A stretch of DNA of 64,000 bases from assembly GCA_003049465.1 (NCBI GenBank), contig PYSS01000033.1:7903-71902 (forward strand), given 5' to 3'. How positions within the stretch are numbered: the first letter of the stretch is position 1; each line of letters opens with the position of its first letter. The notes under the pieces were generated by a model. It saw only the letters and a list, made by a program, of their open reading frames with translations. It did not search any database and was not told the DNA's origin. The DNA is from Magnaporthiopsis rhizophila. Lineage: Eukaryota; Ascomycota; Sordariomycetes; Magnaporthales; Magnaporthaceae. The position numbers and the translations under genes are program-made. Shown piece after piece: positions 1-9,335 of the stretch.

Positions 1-950
1 CCCCCCCCCCCCCTCTGACTTTTTCGTTCCATTTACGGTGCATTGTGGTATGATCTTGCTAACGAGGTGTCGTCCAGTGGCGTCGTCGACTCACATCCCT
101 TTTTTCGTGATCAAGTCCTATCAAAAACGGACCCCGCCAGGCCAGCTGTGATAGTGCAAGTGGCTGAGCAGCCTGACTTGCAGCCGAGGCAGAAATGACG
201 AAATCGTCGAGGAGTGGCAAATGTTTTGGAGAGGTTTCTCTTCCTTTTTTTTTTTAATTTCTTTTTTTTTTTATAGCTATAGTTAGTAACCATATTAAGA
301 GTGAAGAAAAACCCGCATCACCTTTACTGCATCCGCACTTGATCTTTTCTCTCTGTGAATAATAGAGCCGGAAGGGAGCTGTGCGTTAGGTATATAGATC
401 GGCCAGACTGAGGGCTGCCCGCCGGGCGGGTAGGCGGCCCTACCTCGGGTGACGGCCGAATGAGGGCAAGCGATGTGAAGTTGGGCAGCTGGGGACTCCT
501 CCCGCTTGAGGCTGGTTCGCGCGACGGTTGGGCCAAGTCACCACGCTCGCACCAGTCGAGGCAGGGACCTCGAGACTGGACATCGGATCTCGCGTTCAAC
601 TGCCATCGTGCAAGGAGAAACCCCGCCGGCGAGCAGACGTACCGCAAACAACAGCAAGATGTCGAGCAAGACCTAGGTATGGCTCTCAACCCCAAGTTGT
701 CCCCCCTCGGAGACTGGAGCACACCCCCACGCGGCCATCCTCTGCTGTCGAAATGCGTCGCAAACTCGATGGCCAGCGTTCCCCATCAAGCACCTAATCC
801 CATACCACTTAGTTAAATCAGGTGCGGAAGCGTCGAGACACACCTTCCTTCCCGACGGCGCCACCGCCCTTGGGCGGGTGATTCCCGACCCGCGACGGCC
901 GACCGTGACGCTCGCCTCCCTCACCCCTCCCGGTCGGAGAACCCGGCCAT
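1..950. other. Window start, no gene recognised
   Basis: The window opens with a 13-nt C run, then AT/GC mixed sequence with a T-rich tract near 245-272. Short open frames exist on both strands, but none has a recognisable motif or a plausible exon structure. No telomeric TTAGGG array is present, so the C run is not evidence of a chromosome end; it may mark a contig edge. Confidence 0.4.
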
Positions 951-1623
951 CGCCCTCCCCGGGACCAAATCCCTCGCCGACAAGAGCCGCGTCTTTTCAG
1001 CCGAAAAAAAAGCGTTCCTTCAGCCCCGAGCTGCTGGCCAGGTCCCTCGAGCTGGCCCCGGCCAACGGCAAGCCCGACGTGTCGTGGTCGCGGAGCAAAA
1101 GCTGCGGCGCCGTCGACCTAGAGGCGCACACGCTCGACGGCGCCTTCGCGCCTCGAGGCGCTGCGGGCCATTACCCGCCTGGACGAGGTGAAGCGGCACA
1201 TCGACAGCTGGCAATTCGGGAAGCGGTGTGTGCATATCATCTCCGGACTCCGCGCGGTGGTGGACTCGTTCACCGTCACGGACAAGAAGGCGTCCGAGGT
1301 GTTGGGGTCAGTGGGCGGGTCCGGGCCGGTGCCGGCGGGTGGGATGATGCCGTTGGAGGTGGGAGGGGGTCCGTCTGGGGCCAGCGAGGACAAGAGCAGC
1401 CGGTCGTATTAGACGGCGCCCGGGATTGTCTTTGCGTACTGCCTGCATGTCATCCAACCGAAGGGCGAGGATAACGCCGAAAGGGAGGTAATTCGGACAG
1501 GACGGCGTATCCTTACCGGGGAGGCGGGGGAACGAGGACGACGATGAAGTTGAAGAGATGGAGCTTGTGGCCGTGGACGCGGAGACGTCCGGAGCCTCGC
1601 GGCCGCCCCGAACGCCCCGTTAA
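951..1623 (+). pseudogene. Possible gene relic of unknown family
   Basis: Coding-like stretches occur in sequence but in different frames. About 975-1160 reads as a Lys/Ser-rich then ordinary globular-looking segment. About 1158-1412 reads LEALRAITRLDEVKRHIDSW and onward, then meets TAG at about 1410-1412. The same frame continues with a hydrophobic segment, FAYCLHVIQPKGED, to about 1530. Finally an acidic tail (DDDEVEEMELVAVDAE) ends at TAA near 1620. No ATG-initiated intact frame joins these pieces. I do not recognise the family. It may be a decayed gene, an intron-containing gene whose splice sites I failed to find, or chance. Confidence 0.22.
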
Positions 1624-2926
1624 AGCTTTACATTAAAATGGCTGGGAAGGTACAGGGTAGGTGCAGGGTAGGGAGGGGGAAAGCCGGGGAGACGGCCTGG
1701 GTGTGAACCCGGACGCGTTCGGTGACGAGCAGAAGCTCGCGGAGGAGGACGAGGAGTTTTATATTGCGATGAATTAGCCTAGAGGCTACTTGCAAGCGCG
1801 CAAGCTTCCATGGATGGACCGCCTTTCCCGACCTTGAAGAACTCAAACACCTTCCACTTGCGAGTCCGCATCGTGTGTGAGGGCCATTTGATATTAAAAC
1901 GGCAAAGCATTAAAACCAACGGAAGCGCCGCGACACCATGAATCCACCAATAAATTACGGATACCCGTAGCAAAAACATCTCGAAACTGACCCCGGAGCA
2001 TTCCACCATTTGGGGCCAGCCGCAAGGCGAGCGGTACCCGCTGGTAAAAGTTGGCTAGTCGGCTCCTTTCATCGGCTCCCGGCGTGGAAGGTGGGTGTGT
2101 GGAAGCGCAGGAGATGTAGCGCGCGCGCGTCTACTCGTCGAAATGCCTGTTTATCTTTGTCCGCACCCTGAGCGAACCCTTGTCAGCTTTCCTCGTGTTG
2201 CATCAGCGCGTGTGGGCCCACTCCTCAGAGGCGCAGGCTCGTGCACGGGTACGCCTTCGAGGTTCGCCGCCCAGCTTAGTTGTGATGCTAGGATCTTTGT
2301 GAATGGGGTGCCTCGCAGCCCGGGGCCGCTGGCGCCCCCCGGCCGAGAGCAAGATCGAGACTATTCTCCGTCCGTGGCGCGGCGAGAAGGCGACCCGTCA
2401 AACGTTGGCAAAATTACAGTGTGGGTCACGTGTATAGTCACGTGACGGTATATATTTCAGGTCGTCTCGCGGCACAACGCGTGAAAGCCTTATTTGATCA
2501 CTAAATTAATTAATTAATTATTCCCTTCTTGACAGACTGTAAGCCCGGCGCACCTTGCCGTTACGACCACAGTTGGCAGGGGACAAAAGGGCGGGGACTT
2601 ACCCCGCAGTCATAAAAACTAAAGGTACCCCAGGGTGCCAGGATACCCTGCAGCTGCGGGGTCGGCTTTCCGTTGCCTGTGTTGCAGTGTCGATCAATGT
2701 CTGCATCCAAAAACATTTTTCTGCGCAGACATTTATTTGAGCGTCCCAAAACGCTATATCGCAGCCGAAACGGCGGCTTGCATACCTACCCTGTGGCTCA
2801 ATCAGACCAGCCGCTTGCGGGCACATTCCAGCCTCAACGCCAAACAAAAAAAAAAAATCGCCTGTGAGCACGTGACAGACAGACAGCCATCCACCACCAC
2901 CTCCCGAGTAGAATCGAAAACCCCCC
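1624..2926. other. Intergenic, upstream of Gta3
   Basis: No gene seen. It contains one copy of a dispersed repeat (2415-2466, listed separately), a TTAA-type simple repeat near 2502-2521, and the presumed promoter and leader of the Gta3 gene. Confidence 0.4.
2415..2466 (+). repeat. Dispersed repeat, copy A
   Basis: About 52 bp here align with 31491-31542. The shared core runs through TATAGTCACGT, a CGG and a final CGTC. Most differences between the copies are C/T or G/A transitions. This fits old copies of a repeat exposed to RIP-like mutation, possibly the edge of a retroelement terminal repeat, but no full element is visible at either site. Confidence 0.45.
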
Positions 2927-3568
2927 ATGGCGTCGCTCAGCACTTTAAGCCCCAGGCTCCAGGCGATGCGGCCTCTGTCCCGGCAGGCCGTCAACGTACG
3001 CCGCCGCAGCTCAAGCTCAAGCAAAGCCGCAAATCCCGACTTCACCACCATCCTCTCCCGACCAACCTGGTCCGTCCGTTCCCTGCTCCCACCAGAACCA
3101 ACACCACAAACAACAACATCAGCAACCACCACCACCACCACCATCCCAGACGCAACAATAACACCCTCCCACCTGCACCACCTCCTCCGCCTCTCCGCCC
3201 TCCCCTTGCCCTCCTCGGCCCACGACGAAAACGTCATGATCCACACGCTCCAGTCCCACCTGCACTTTGTCCGCGTCGTCCAGGCCGTCGACACCACGGA
3301 TGTCGCGCCGCTGAGGTCCATCCGCGACGAGACCGCCGCGGCCGACGCGGAGCAGACCATCGGGCTGGATCGGCTGCGCTACGAGCTGGAGCTGGAGCGG
3401 CCTTTTGGCCGGAGCGGGAGGCCGAGGAGGAGGACGAAGCAGGCGGCAACAGCAACCGCAACCGCAACCGCACACGACGACGACGACGACGAGCCCTGGG
3501 ACGTGCTGCAGACTGCCCCGCGCAGGGCTGGGAACTACTTTGTCGTCAAGAGTCGGCAGGGGATGTAG
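2927..3568 (+). CDS. Mitochondrial Glu-tRNA(Gln) amidotransferase subunit, Gta3/GatC-like
   Basis: Single-exon gene, 213 aa. The first ~45 residues are Arg/Ser-rich with few acids, as in a mitochondrial presequence. Residues ~80-130 match the GatC-type pattern: ITPSHLHHLLRLSALPLP, then TLQSHLHFVRVVQAVDTTDV and APLRS. The extreme C-terminus (YFVVKS) is also typical of the fungal Gta3 family. By family knowledge, GatC-like subunits tie together the GatA and GatB subunits that convert Glu-tRNA(Gln) to Gln-tRNA(Gln) in mitochondria. A Thr-rich linker (~63-77) and an Asp run near residue 185 are low-complexity additions. The ATG follows a C-rich leader, and upstream frames give no better start. 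The gene converges on the DUF726 gene. Confidence 0.8.
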   Translation: MASLSTLSPRLQAMRPLSRQAVNVRRRSSSSSKAANPDFTTILSRPTWSVRSLLPPEPTPQTTTSATTTTTTIPDATITPSHLHHLLRLSALPLPSSAHDENVMIHTLQSHLHFVRVVQAVDTTDVAPLRSIRDETAAADAEQTIGLDRLRYELELERPFGRSGRPRRRTKQAATATATATAHDDDDDEPWDVLQTAPRRAGNYFVVKSRQGM

Positions 3569-4695
3569 TGGATGTTACTCAACCCAATCAAATATACCCC
3601 ATTCGTCGTCTGCTCACCCCTTGTTCCATCTTTTTCTCTCATCTCCCCAAGGAGCGAGGGCGGAAACTCGGGCGCCTGTGGTCACTAGAATGTGGCGTGC
3701 TATTATCACTATTGAACGAGTACAGCGCGCGAGTCCAAATTGAAACCGTATATGGTAAACGAACCGGGTAGGATTGGCAAAAGCAATGCTAACATCTAGA
3801 TGTACATCCATGATCCATGGCAGAGCATGCCTGCAGGCATGGGAGCCAGGCCCAGACGCGCAAGGTCCCAGTCGCCCCAGCTTGGCCTCGCGGGATATCC
3901 GACAACCATCCCCTTCAGCGTCGATTGCTTCTCATCCCTCAAGCCATCATTGGTACCCTGCACCTTCCCGGGCCTGAGATGACGTGAACTATCTCACATA
4001 CTGCTCCTCTCTCATGATAAGTGCAGATAATTTGGGGAAATGCGGCCTCTTTTCTCTCTCATGACAACCGTAGAGAATTCCGAAAGATGCGGCCTCGTTT
4101 CTCTCTCCATGTTAACCGTAGAGAACCTCAAAAAATGTGACAACCCCGTTCACTTTCATAATAACCGTAGTGAACTCCGAAAAAAATGCGGCGTCATCCC
4201 GCACGCCAAAGCTTGCGCAAAGTCATGCTTCGTACCCCTGTCTCTCTCTTCATGTTGCGGTAGTGAGGGTCGTGGCATGTGATTCCGCCTCATTGACGGA
4301 GAAAAGAAAAAGCAACGCCTTGTTCGTCAAAGTCATGGTGCTCGTGGCGCTCGTGGTTGATGGGTGCTTTGGAAGTGGTTGGGTAGTAGAAAGACAAGCA
4401 AGAAAGAAAAAAAAAAAAAAAAGAAAAGGAAACCGGTAGGCTGTACATAAACACAGTCAAATCTTTACTTACCTGTCTGCCGAGACGCTGGTCCAGCCGC
4501 CACGTAGGCCATCATCTGGCAAGTCCAGAATCTGATTGCTAGCGCCGATTAGCTAGGGATAGCCAGGGAGTCGAGGGTGGATGAAATATGAGCTGGAATG
4601 CAAATGCAGGGCGAGGCGTGCGTCACAGGAAGACGGGGACTGGACCGATCGTGTGTGTTGAGGGAACGAGTACGGCTGTCAACGCACGATCCAGA
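3569..4695. other. Intergenic between convergent genes
   Basis: The 3' flanks of the Gta3 gene and the DUF726 gene. It contains the tandem repeat at 4040-4199 and an A-rich run near 4406-4422. No gene seen. Confidence 0.5.
4040..4199. repeat. ~50-bp degenerate tandem repeat, 3.3 copies
   Basis: Three units of 47-51 bp start at 4040, 4087 and 4136, with a partial fourth from 4187. Each begins ATG(C/T)G and carries the block TAACCGTAG(A/T)GAA or its near variant, followed by an A-rich end. The third unit is the most diverged. Confidence 0.7.
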
Positions 4696-7326
4696 TTAGA
4701 TCTCCAGCTTTATGTAGTTGTTCCGGGCCCGGCCCCTCGGCCTTCTAGGTTTCGTGGCTGGGGCGGTTGGGGCGCGAATGTCTATCTGCGAGACGTTGAC
4801 GGCTTGCGGCGCGGAATTGGGCTCTTCCTCGGCCACAACCTCGGCCGCCGCTCCGTTCCCACAACGCTTGTCGTAGTCCAGCCGCTCCTCGACGGCTCTC
4901 AGCTCGGCCTCCCGCTCCGAGACCTTGACGGCGTCGACATCTTCCAGTCCGAGATCTTGGAGGATGGTTCCCACGAGGTAGTGATATCTCATGTGGTCCG
5001 TGATGAGAGCGGTCGCGTCAACGTTCTCGACGCCAGATAGCTTGTTGATCCGCTGCAGGCCCGCGATGCCAAACTGGGTGCAGCTGTCGCGATGGAGGAA
5101 GGCGAGCATGTAGTCGGTCTCGGAGTAGACGTTGATCAGCCTTCCCGTCACGACGCTGCGGAGGGCGGTCCACACATCGGGGTCCGCAGGGGCCGGGGTC
5201 CCCATCAGGACGGCGTTTTCGACGAAGCCCAAGGCCCTCCTCTCGAACAGCATCGCGAGGCACGCGTATACAGCCCTCGCTCCGAGGCTGTATCCGATCA
5301 GGGTAACGCCACGCTCTCCATGGATGCGGTGCAGAATAGTCTCGGCCATGGTGACGCCCGTCTTTTCGGCACGCGCCATGCAGCTGCCCCAAGGATGGTC
5401 GAGGATCTTGCTGAGCTTGAGGAGGCTGGCAGGCCAGCAGCCCTCGTGGACGCTGCTCACGGCTCGGTGGGCCAAGAGGCCCAGAGGCGCGGGTCGGTAG
5501 GTCAAGAGGCTCAGGGGCGTCAAGTCGGGGTATTTCTCGTGCCGATGGGCAATCTCCTTCTTGGCTTCCGACCACGCAGCGCTCTTAGCCACCGTCTCCA
5601 TTGCCCACCCCAGCCTGTCGAGCTGCTCTGCCTCCCATCGGACGCCATAGGTCTCGGCCTGCGACCCGAGAGCGCACCAGACCCTGACGGCGTCGTCCTT
5701 CTCCATCAGCCAGGCGCTGACGGCAACGACGACACGCAGTCTGCGGTGCTCCGGCGCAACCGCCCGTGAACCCATAAACTCGGCACCCGCAGGCTCGTAC
5801 AATGGCAAGAATGCAAAGTCGCTCACGTCCTTATTGTACGCTTCCGCCTTGCCTCCGCCGCGGGGTCCATAGAAGCCAAAGATTGTGCCGACTCCGATGC
5901 GGCTGTCGACGACGGTGCCCAGCAGTGCGGCGGCGGTCGTGGGGGTCACGCCTCCCCAGTTGGGGACCCAGCCCATGCCGACGGCCGCGAGACAGGCAGG
6001 GAGATTGATGACGACACTGCCTCCGGCCAGGGGGCGCTGTGGGTACTTGATCTCGTCTGCCTTTCTGGTCGTCGGGGCGTCCTCTGGACACACGGCCTGA
6101 GCCAGGGCCGACAAGCCCTTGACCACGCGGACCTCGTCCTTGGCCAGCACGCGAGCAGGAACCTCCAGAGACGTGGCCAGGTTGAGCATCAGCATGCGCG
6201 AGTAGGGCGGGTAGCCCTCGAGGGACACCACGAGGAGCAATACCGCATGCAGAAGCAGACGCCGATGCCCGAGAGGCAGTCTCGTGAGCTCATTCGAGAC
6301 CGGCCGGTAGAGCTGAGCGAGCACCTCGTCGCTGCTGGTCATGGACGGTTGCACGTCTAATTCCATCAGCAAGTGGCCGCGAAGGGACGGGCACTTCGGC
6401 CCTGTGGAGTAGTTACCATTGTGCACCGGCTTTCCGCCACCGTCTGCTCGGGCCGGCTGCTGATGATACGTCCGGTTGCCGGCACCAGCTCTACCGCCAC
6501 CCCTGAGCGCCCCGGCGCCGCGAGGGCCAAATCCTACATTCTCCTTGGTGGAGGAAACCTTGGAGGTTTGAATCTCTTCGAATCTCTGCAGCACCTTTGT
6601 CTGCCAGCGACGGTGTACACAGAACACGTCTTTCTTCAACGCCTCAAACGACGTCGGGACGTCGGTATACTCGGTCATGGATGTGGCGGCGTCGAAAACC
6701 CGTGCGACGCTCCCGGACCGGCCAGTCAGGGACGGAGCCGTTTCTTCTCCGAACTCGACCCCAAGGCCCCTCATCTTATAGCTGGGCGGGATGCCGGCAC
6801 CCATTGGCCCGTTGACGGGGAGGGCAAAAGAGGACTCGAAGTTGCGGCAGATGTCGTCACGTATGGTGTTGGTGATGTCCCAAACGACGTTGTAGAGCTC
6901 ATCCAGCTGATCCTCGGTCAACATCTCCGAAAGGTCCGTCGGCCGCCTGGGGACCAAGGGCCTGTTCTTGGGCGGCATTGGAAGCGGCGGGCCTTCGGGC
7001 TCGAGCTCGGGCTCAGCGGCCAGTGGAGGAGATGGCGGCAGGTCTTGGCCGGCGGGAGCTGCGTCCTTGGTGGGCGGGACGTCGGTCGCCGAGTCTTCGC
7101 CGGCACTGGGAGACGGCGTAGGGGGATTCTTGACCAGGCCGGCAGGGGAGGTATCGAGGCTGGGCAATTGGTGGCAGGACGGTCGAGGAGGCTGCACCGG
7201 CGGCGTGGGCGAGCAGCTGGGGCCTGAATGAGGGGCATCATCCAGGCCGCTCCTGCTCGCCCGCGCCGATTTGGGCGTCGAAGGCATCTGGGCAGGTGGG
7301 TTATTGGGCGGCACCATTGTGGGCAA
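4696..7326 (-). CDS. DUF726 / TMCO4-type alpha/beta-hydrolase family protein
   Basis: One open frame of 876 aa. Residues ~1-125 are Pro-rich and disordered. The conserved part begins near DQLDELYNVVWDITN. A Gly/Ala-rich hydrophobic stretch follows (LPACLAAVGMGWVPNWGGV, then a second segment with GTIFGFYGPRGGGK), as in the membrane-associated centre of TMCO4 proteins. Next comes VRVWCALGSQAETYGVRWE. GYSLGAR near residue 676 is the nucleophile-elbow motif of the alpha/beta-hydrolase core; TDHMRYHY sits near the end of the domain and may carry the catalytic His. Substrate and reaction are unknown; the family is largely uncharacterised. The first ATG of the frame is used. A GTAAGT donor at about 7630 and a branch-plus-acceptor near 7395 (minus strand) suggest a 5'UTR intron. 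Confidence 0.8.
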   Translation of the reverse strand: MPTMVPPNNPPAQMPSTPKSARASRSGLDDAPHSGPSCSPTPPVQPPRPSCHQLPSLDTSPAGLVKNPPTPSPSAGEDSATDVPPTKDAAPAGQDLPPSPPLAAEPELEPEGPPLPMPPKNRPLVPRRPTDLSEMLTEDQLDELYNVVWDITNTIRDDICRNFESSFALPVNGPMGAGIPPSYKMRGLGVEFGEETAPSLTGRSGSVARVFDAATSMTEYTDVPTSFEALKKDVFCVHRRWQTKVLQRFEEIQTSKVSSTKENVGFGPRGAGALRGGGRAGAGNRTYHQQPARADGGGKPVHNGNYSTGPKCPSLRGHLLMELDVQPSMTSSDEVLAQLYRPVSNELTRLPLGHRRLLLHAVLLLVVSLEGYPPYSRMLMLNLATSLEVPARVLAKDEVRVVKGLSALAQAVCPEDAPTTRKADEIKYPQRPLAGGSVVINLPACLAAVGMGWVPNWGGVTPTTAAALLGTVVDSRIGVGTIFGFYGPRGGGKAEAYNKDVSDFAFLPLYEPAGAEFMGSRAVAPEHRRLRVVVAVSAWLMEKDDAVRVWCALGSQAETYGVRWEAEQLDRLGWAMETVAKSAAWSEAKKEIAHRHEKYPDLTPLSLLTYRPAPLGLLAHRAVSSVHEGCWPASLLKLSKILDHPWGSCMARAEKTGVTMAETILHRIHGERGVTLIGYSLGARAVYACLAMLFERRALGFVENAVLMGTPAPADPDVWTALRSVVTGRLINVYSETDYMLAFLHRDSCTQFGIAGLQRINKLSGVENVDATALITDHMRYHYLVGTILQDLGLEDVDAVKVSEREAELRAVEERLDYDKRCGNGAAAEVVAEEEPNSAPQAVNVSQIDIRAPTAPATKPRRPRGRARNNYIKLEI

Positions 7327-9335
7327 GGCAGGTGGTCAAGCGCTCCTTCCCCGGCGGTGGTATCCCGCTCGTTTCGAGCACAAGGTCCTGCCTTCCTGAT
7401 ATGATGTCAGCGCACTGTTCTTCCGGTATGGGGGCTGAGACGGGCTGGAACGGGAGATGTTATCGTGTCAAGGCCATGGTGGCAGCTGGACGAGGGTGAT
7501 ACTATTCAGAGCCGAAGGTGACCGTCGCCAGAGCAAGGATGTCTGGCAGGACAGACGCTGGTCGACCAACCAGTCCCTGCGTCTTGATAACTGGCAAAAC
7601 ACCCTTTGGCGCATAGCAGAATCAACTTACCACAACGTCAGTTAATGGAACCTCGAGGCCGTATCGCACGTTGGGTGCAGGGCAGTTCGGCGTGTTTGCG
7701 CCGAGGAAACCAGCAAGTGTCGGCAATGAAGATGCCGTCGAAAACGATAGAGGCTGCCGGCCAGAGCGAGAGCCAAAGCAAGGACGAGCAGGGTCGGGTG
7801 TCGGAGAGAATGTATCTCGCAATGTTGACAAGCGTTTTGTTGTTTTTCAAATTGGTTGCCCTGGTGGTTGTGGTGGGTGGTGACGGCGGCGAAATGCGTG
7901 CTGCCTTCCAAGAAAAAAAAATTCAGGCCCTTTACTTGAATAACACCTGCCGGCAGGGTGGTCGTGGATGTGACGAGAATCTGATGTGAAAGTCATGCAA
8001 CGTCGTCCGGTGTCCTGTCCCGGCCCTGAGCGCTCTTTGACGGCGGTGTACTGGACTGGACCGTTTTGTGCCAACAGCTCAGCCTGTTCGCGGAGAACAA
8101 GTGGCAGGTAACACCTCCTTGGGTGTGGCAGGGCCCGTCTGGTCCGCGGGCAGGCATCGGACTGACTACCCAGGGAATATGTGCCCAGGTATGTGGCTGC
8201 CAAAGCGCGCGAGTGAGCTGGGACGGGCTGGTGAACCAACCCCCCCATGATGATGTGGCCCATCTTGCTCGTCATGCAAGGCGGTTGACCGTCGAAATTA
8301 AGACGAGGCAGAGTTGCAGAAGAGAGCCGGCGGTCGACCGAATTCCAAAGTAGCACAAGCAAGCTTCCGACAATGTGTTTCTGGTGGCTCCCGAGGAAGC
8401 CGATTATACGTTTTTTTTTCCCGAGAGAGAAGAGAAGATACGGGAAAGGCGTCGACGGCGCCAGACGAAAGGTTCAGGGGTAGGTACGTAGGCGTCTGTC
8501 TGGGGAAGCCTCCAACCTCGAGCAAACCCCGTGTTCAGAGACTCACATCTCTCCCCACCCTCTCCCCACCCCGTTCTGTCCCATCTCTAATCTTCCGTTT
8601 GTATCCCGACGCCTCACCATTCATTACCCGGTCTCCCCTTTGACGTCAAGGCCCCACGCAAACAGTGGACCAGGCTGTGTGTGTGTGTGTGTGTGCCACC
8701 AACCAGATACCTGGGGAAAAGGGCGGATCGGAGACGGATGCCGGCGGTGGTTCGCTCCCGTGCATCATGGAAGAGCCTCTCCGTTTTCCGTTGGGCGTCA
8801 CTGCCAAGGCAGCCAGCCGCTTGGGCACCGTTTATACAAGGGCTGATCCCGGGGGCGGACGGGACGGTCTTCCCGTTGGGCGTACGCACTACTTCAATGA
8901 TGAGTTATCGGTTGGTGAAGATGCGCAGTGAAGTGATAACCCGTGATATGGACGATAGATATGTCCACATCATACTAAATACAACATGGGGCCAAAGATG
9001 ACTACCACCTATGCATGCATATACATCAGATGTCCGTTTGCAACGGTGCCGCACCGGGAAGCGAGTAAGATATGCCAGTACCCGTTGGCGGCAGGTCTGG
9101 AAATAATGCCACTGAATAAATCACAAACGGTCCATACAGATTGACAGAGGAAAGAAGCGAAGCTATGGAAACCTGTGTATTCGGTGATTCCTGAGAGTGT
9201 TGCAATCTCAGCACGTACCTATGTGGACGCGTATGTGCGATATATGATGCACCAATAATATCCAAAACGCCAACCCAAGCCGGTGAAACAAAAGAAAACC
9301 TGCGCCGTGGATGGAAAAACAAAAAACTGTTGGAG
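7327..9335. other. Intergenic, ~2 kb
   Basis: Leader and promoter of the DUF726 gene on the left, 3' flank of the Tag1-like gene on the right. It contains a (GT)n microsatellite at about 8675-8695. Open frames here show no conserved motif. No gene seen. Confidence 0.45.
8675..8695 (+). repeat. (GT)n microsatellite
   Basis: About ten GT dinucleotides in a row, followed by a unique CCACC sequence. Confidence 0.9.

Noticed and set aside
1..13. C13 run as a possible telomere or array end
   Set aside because: A plain homopolymer; no (CCCTAA)n repeats follow.
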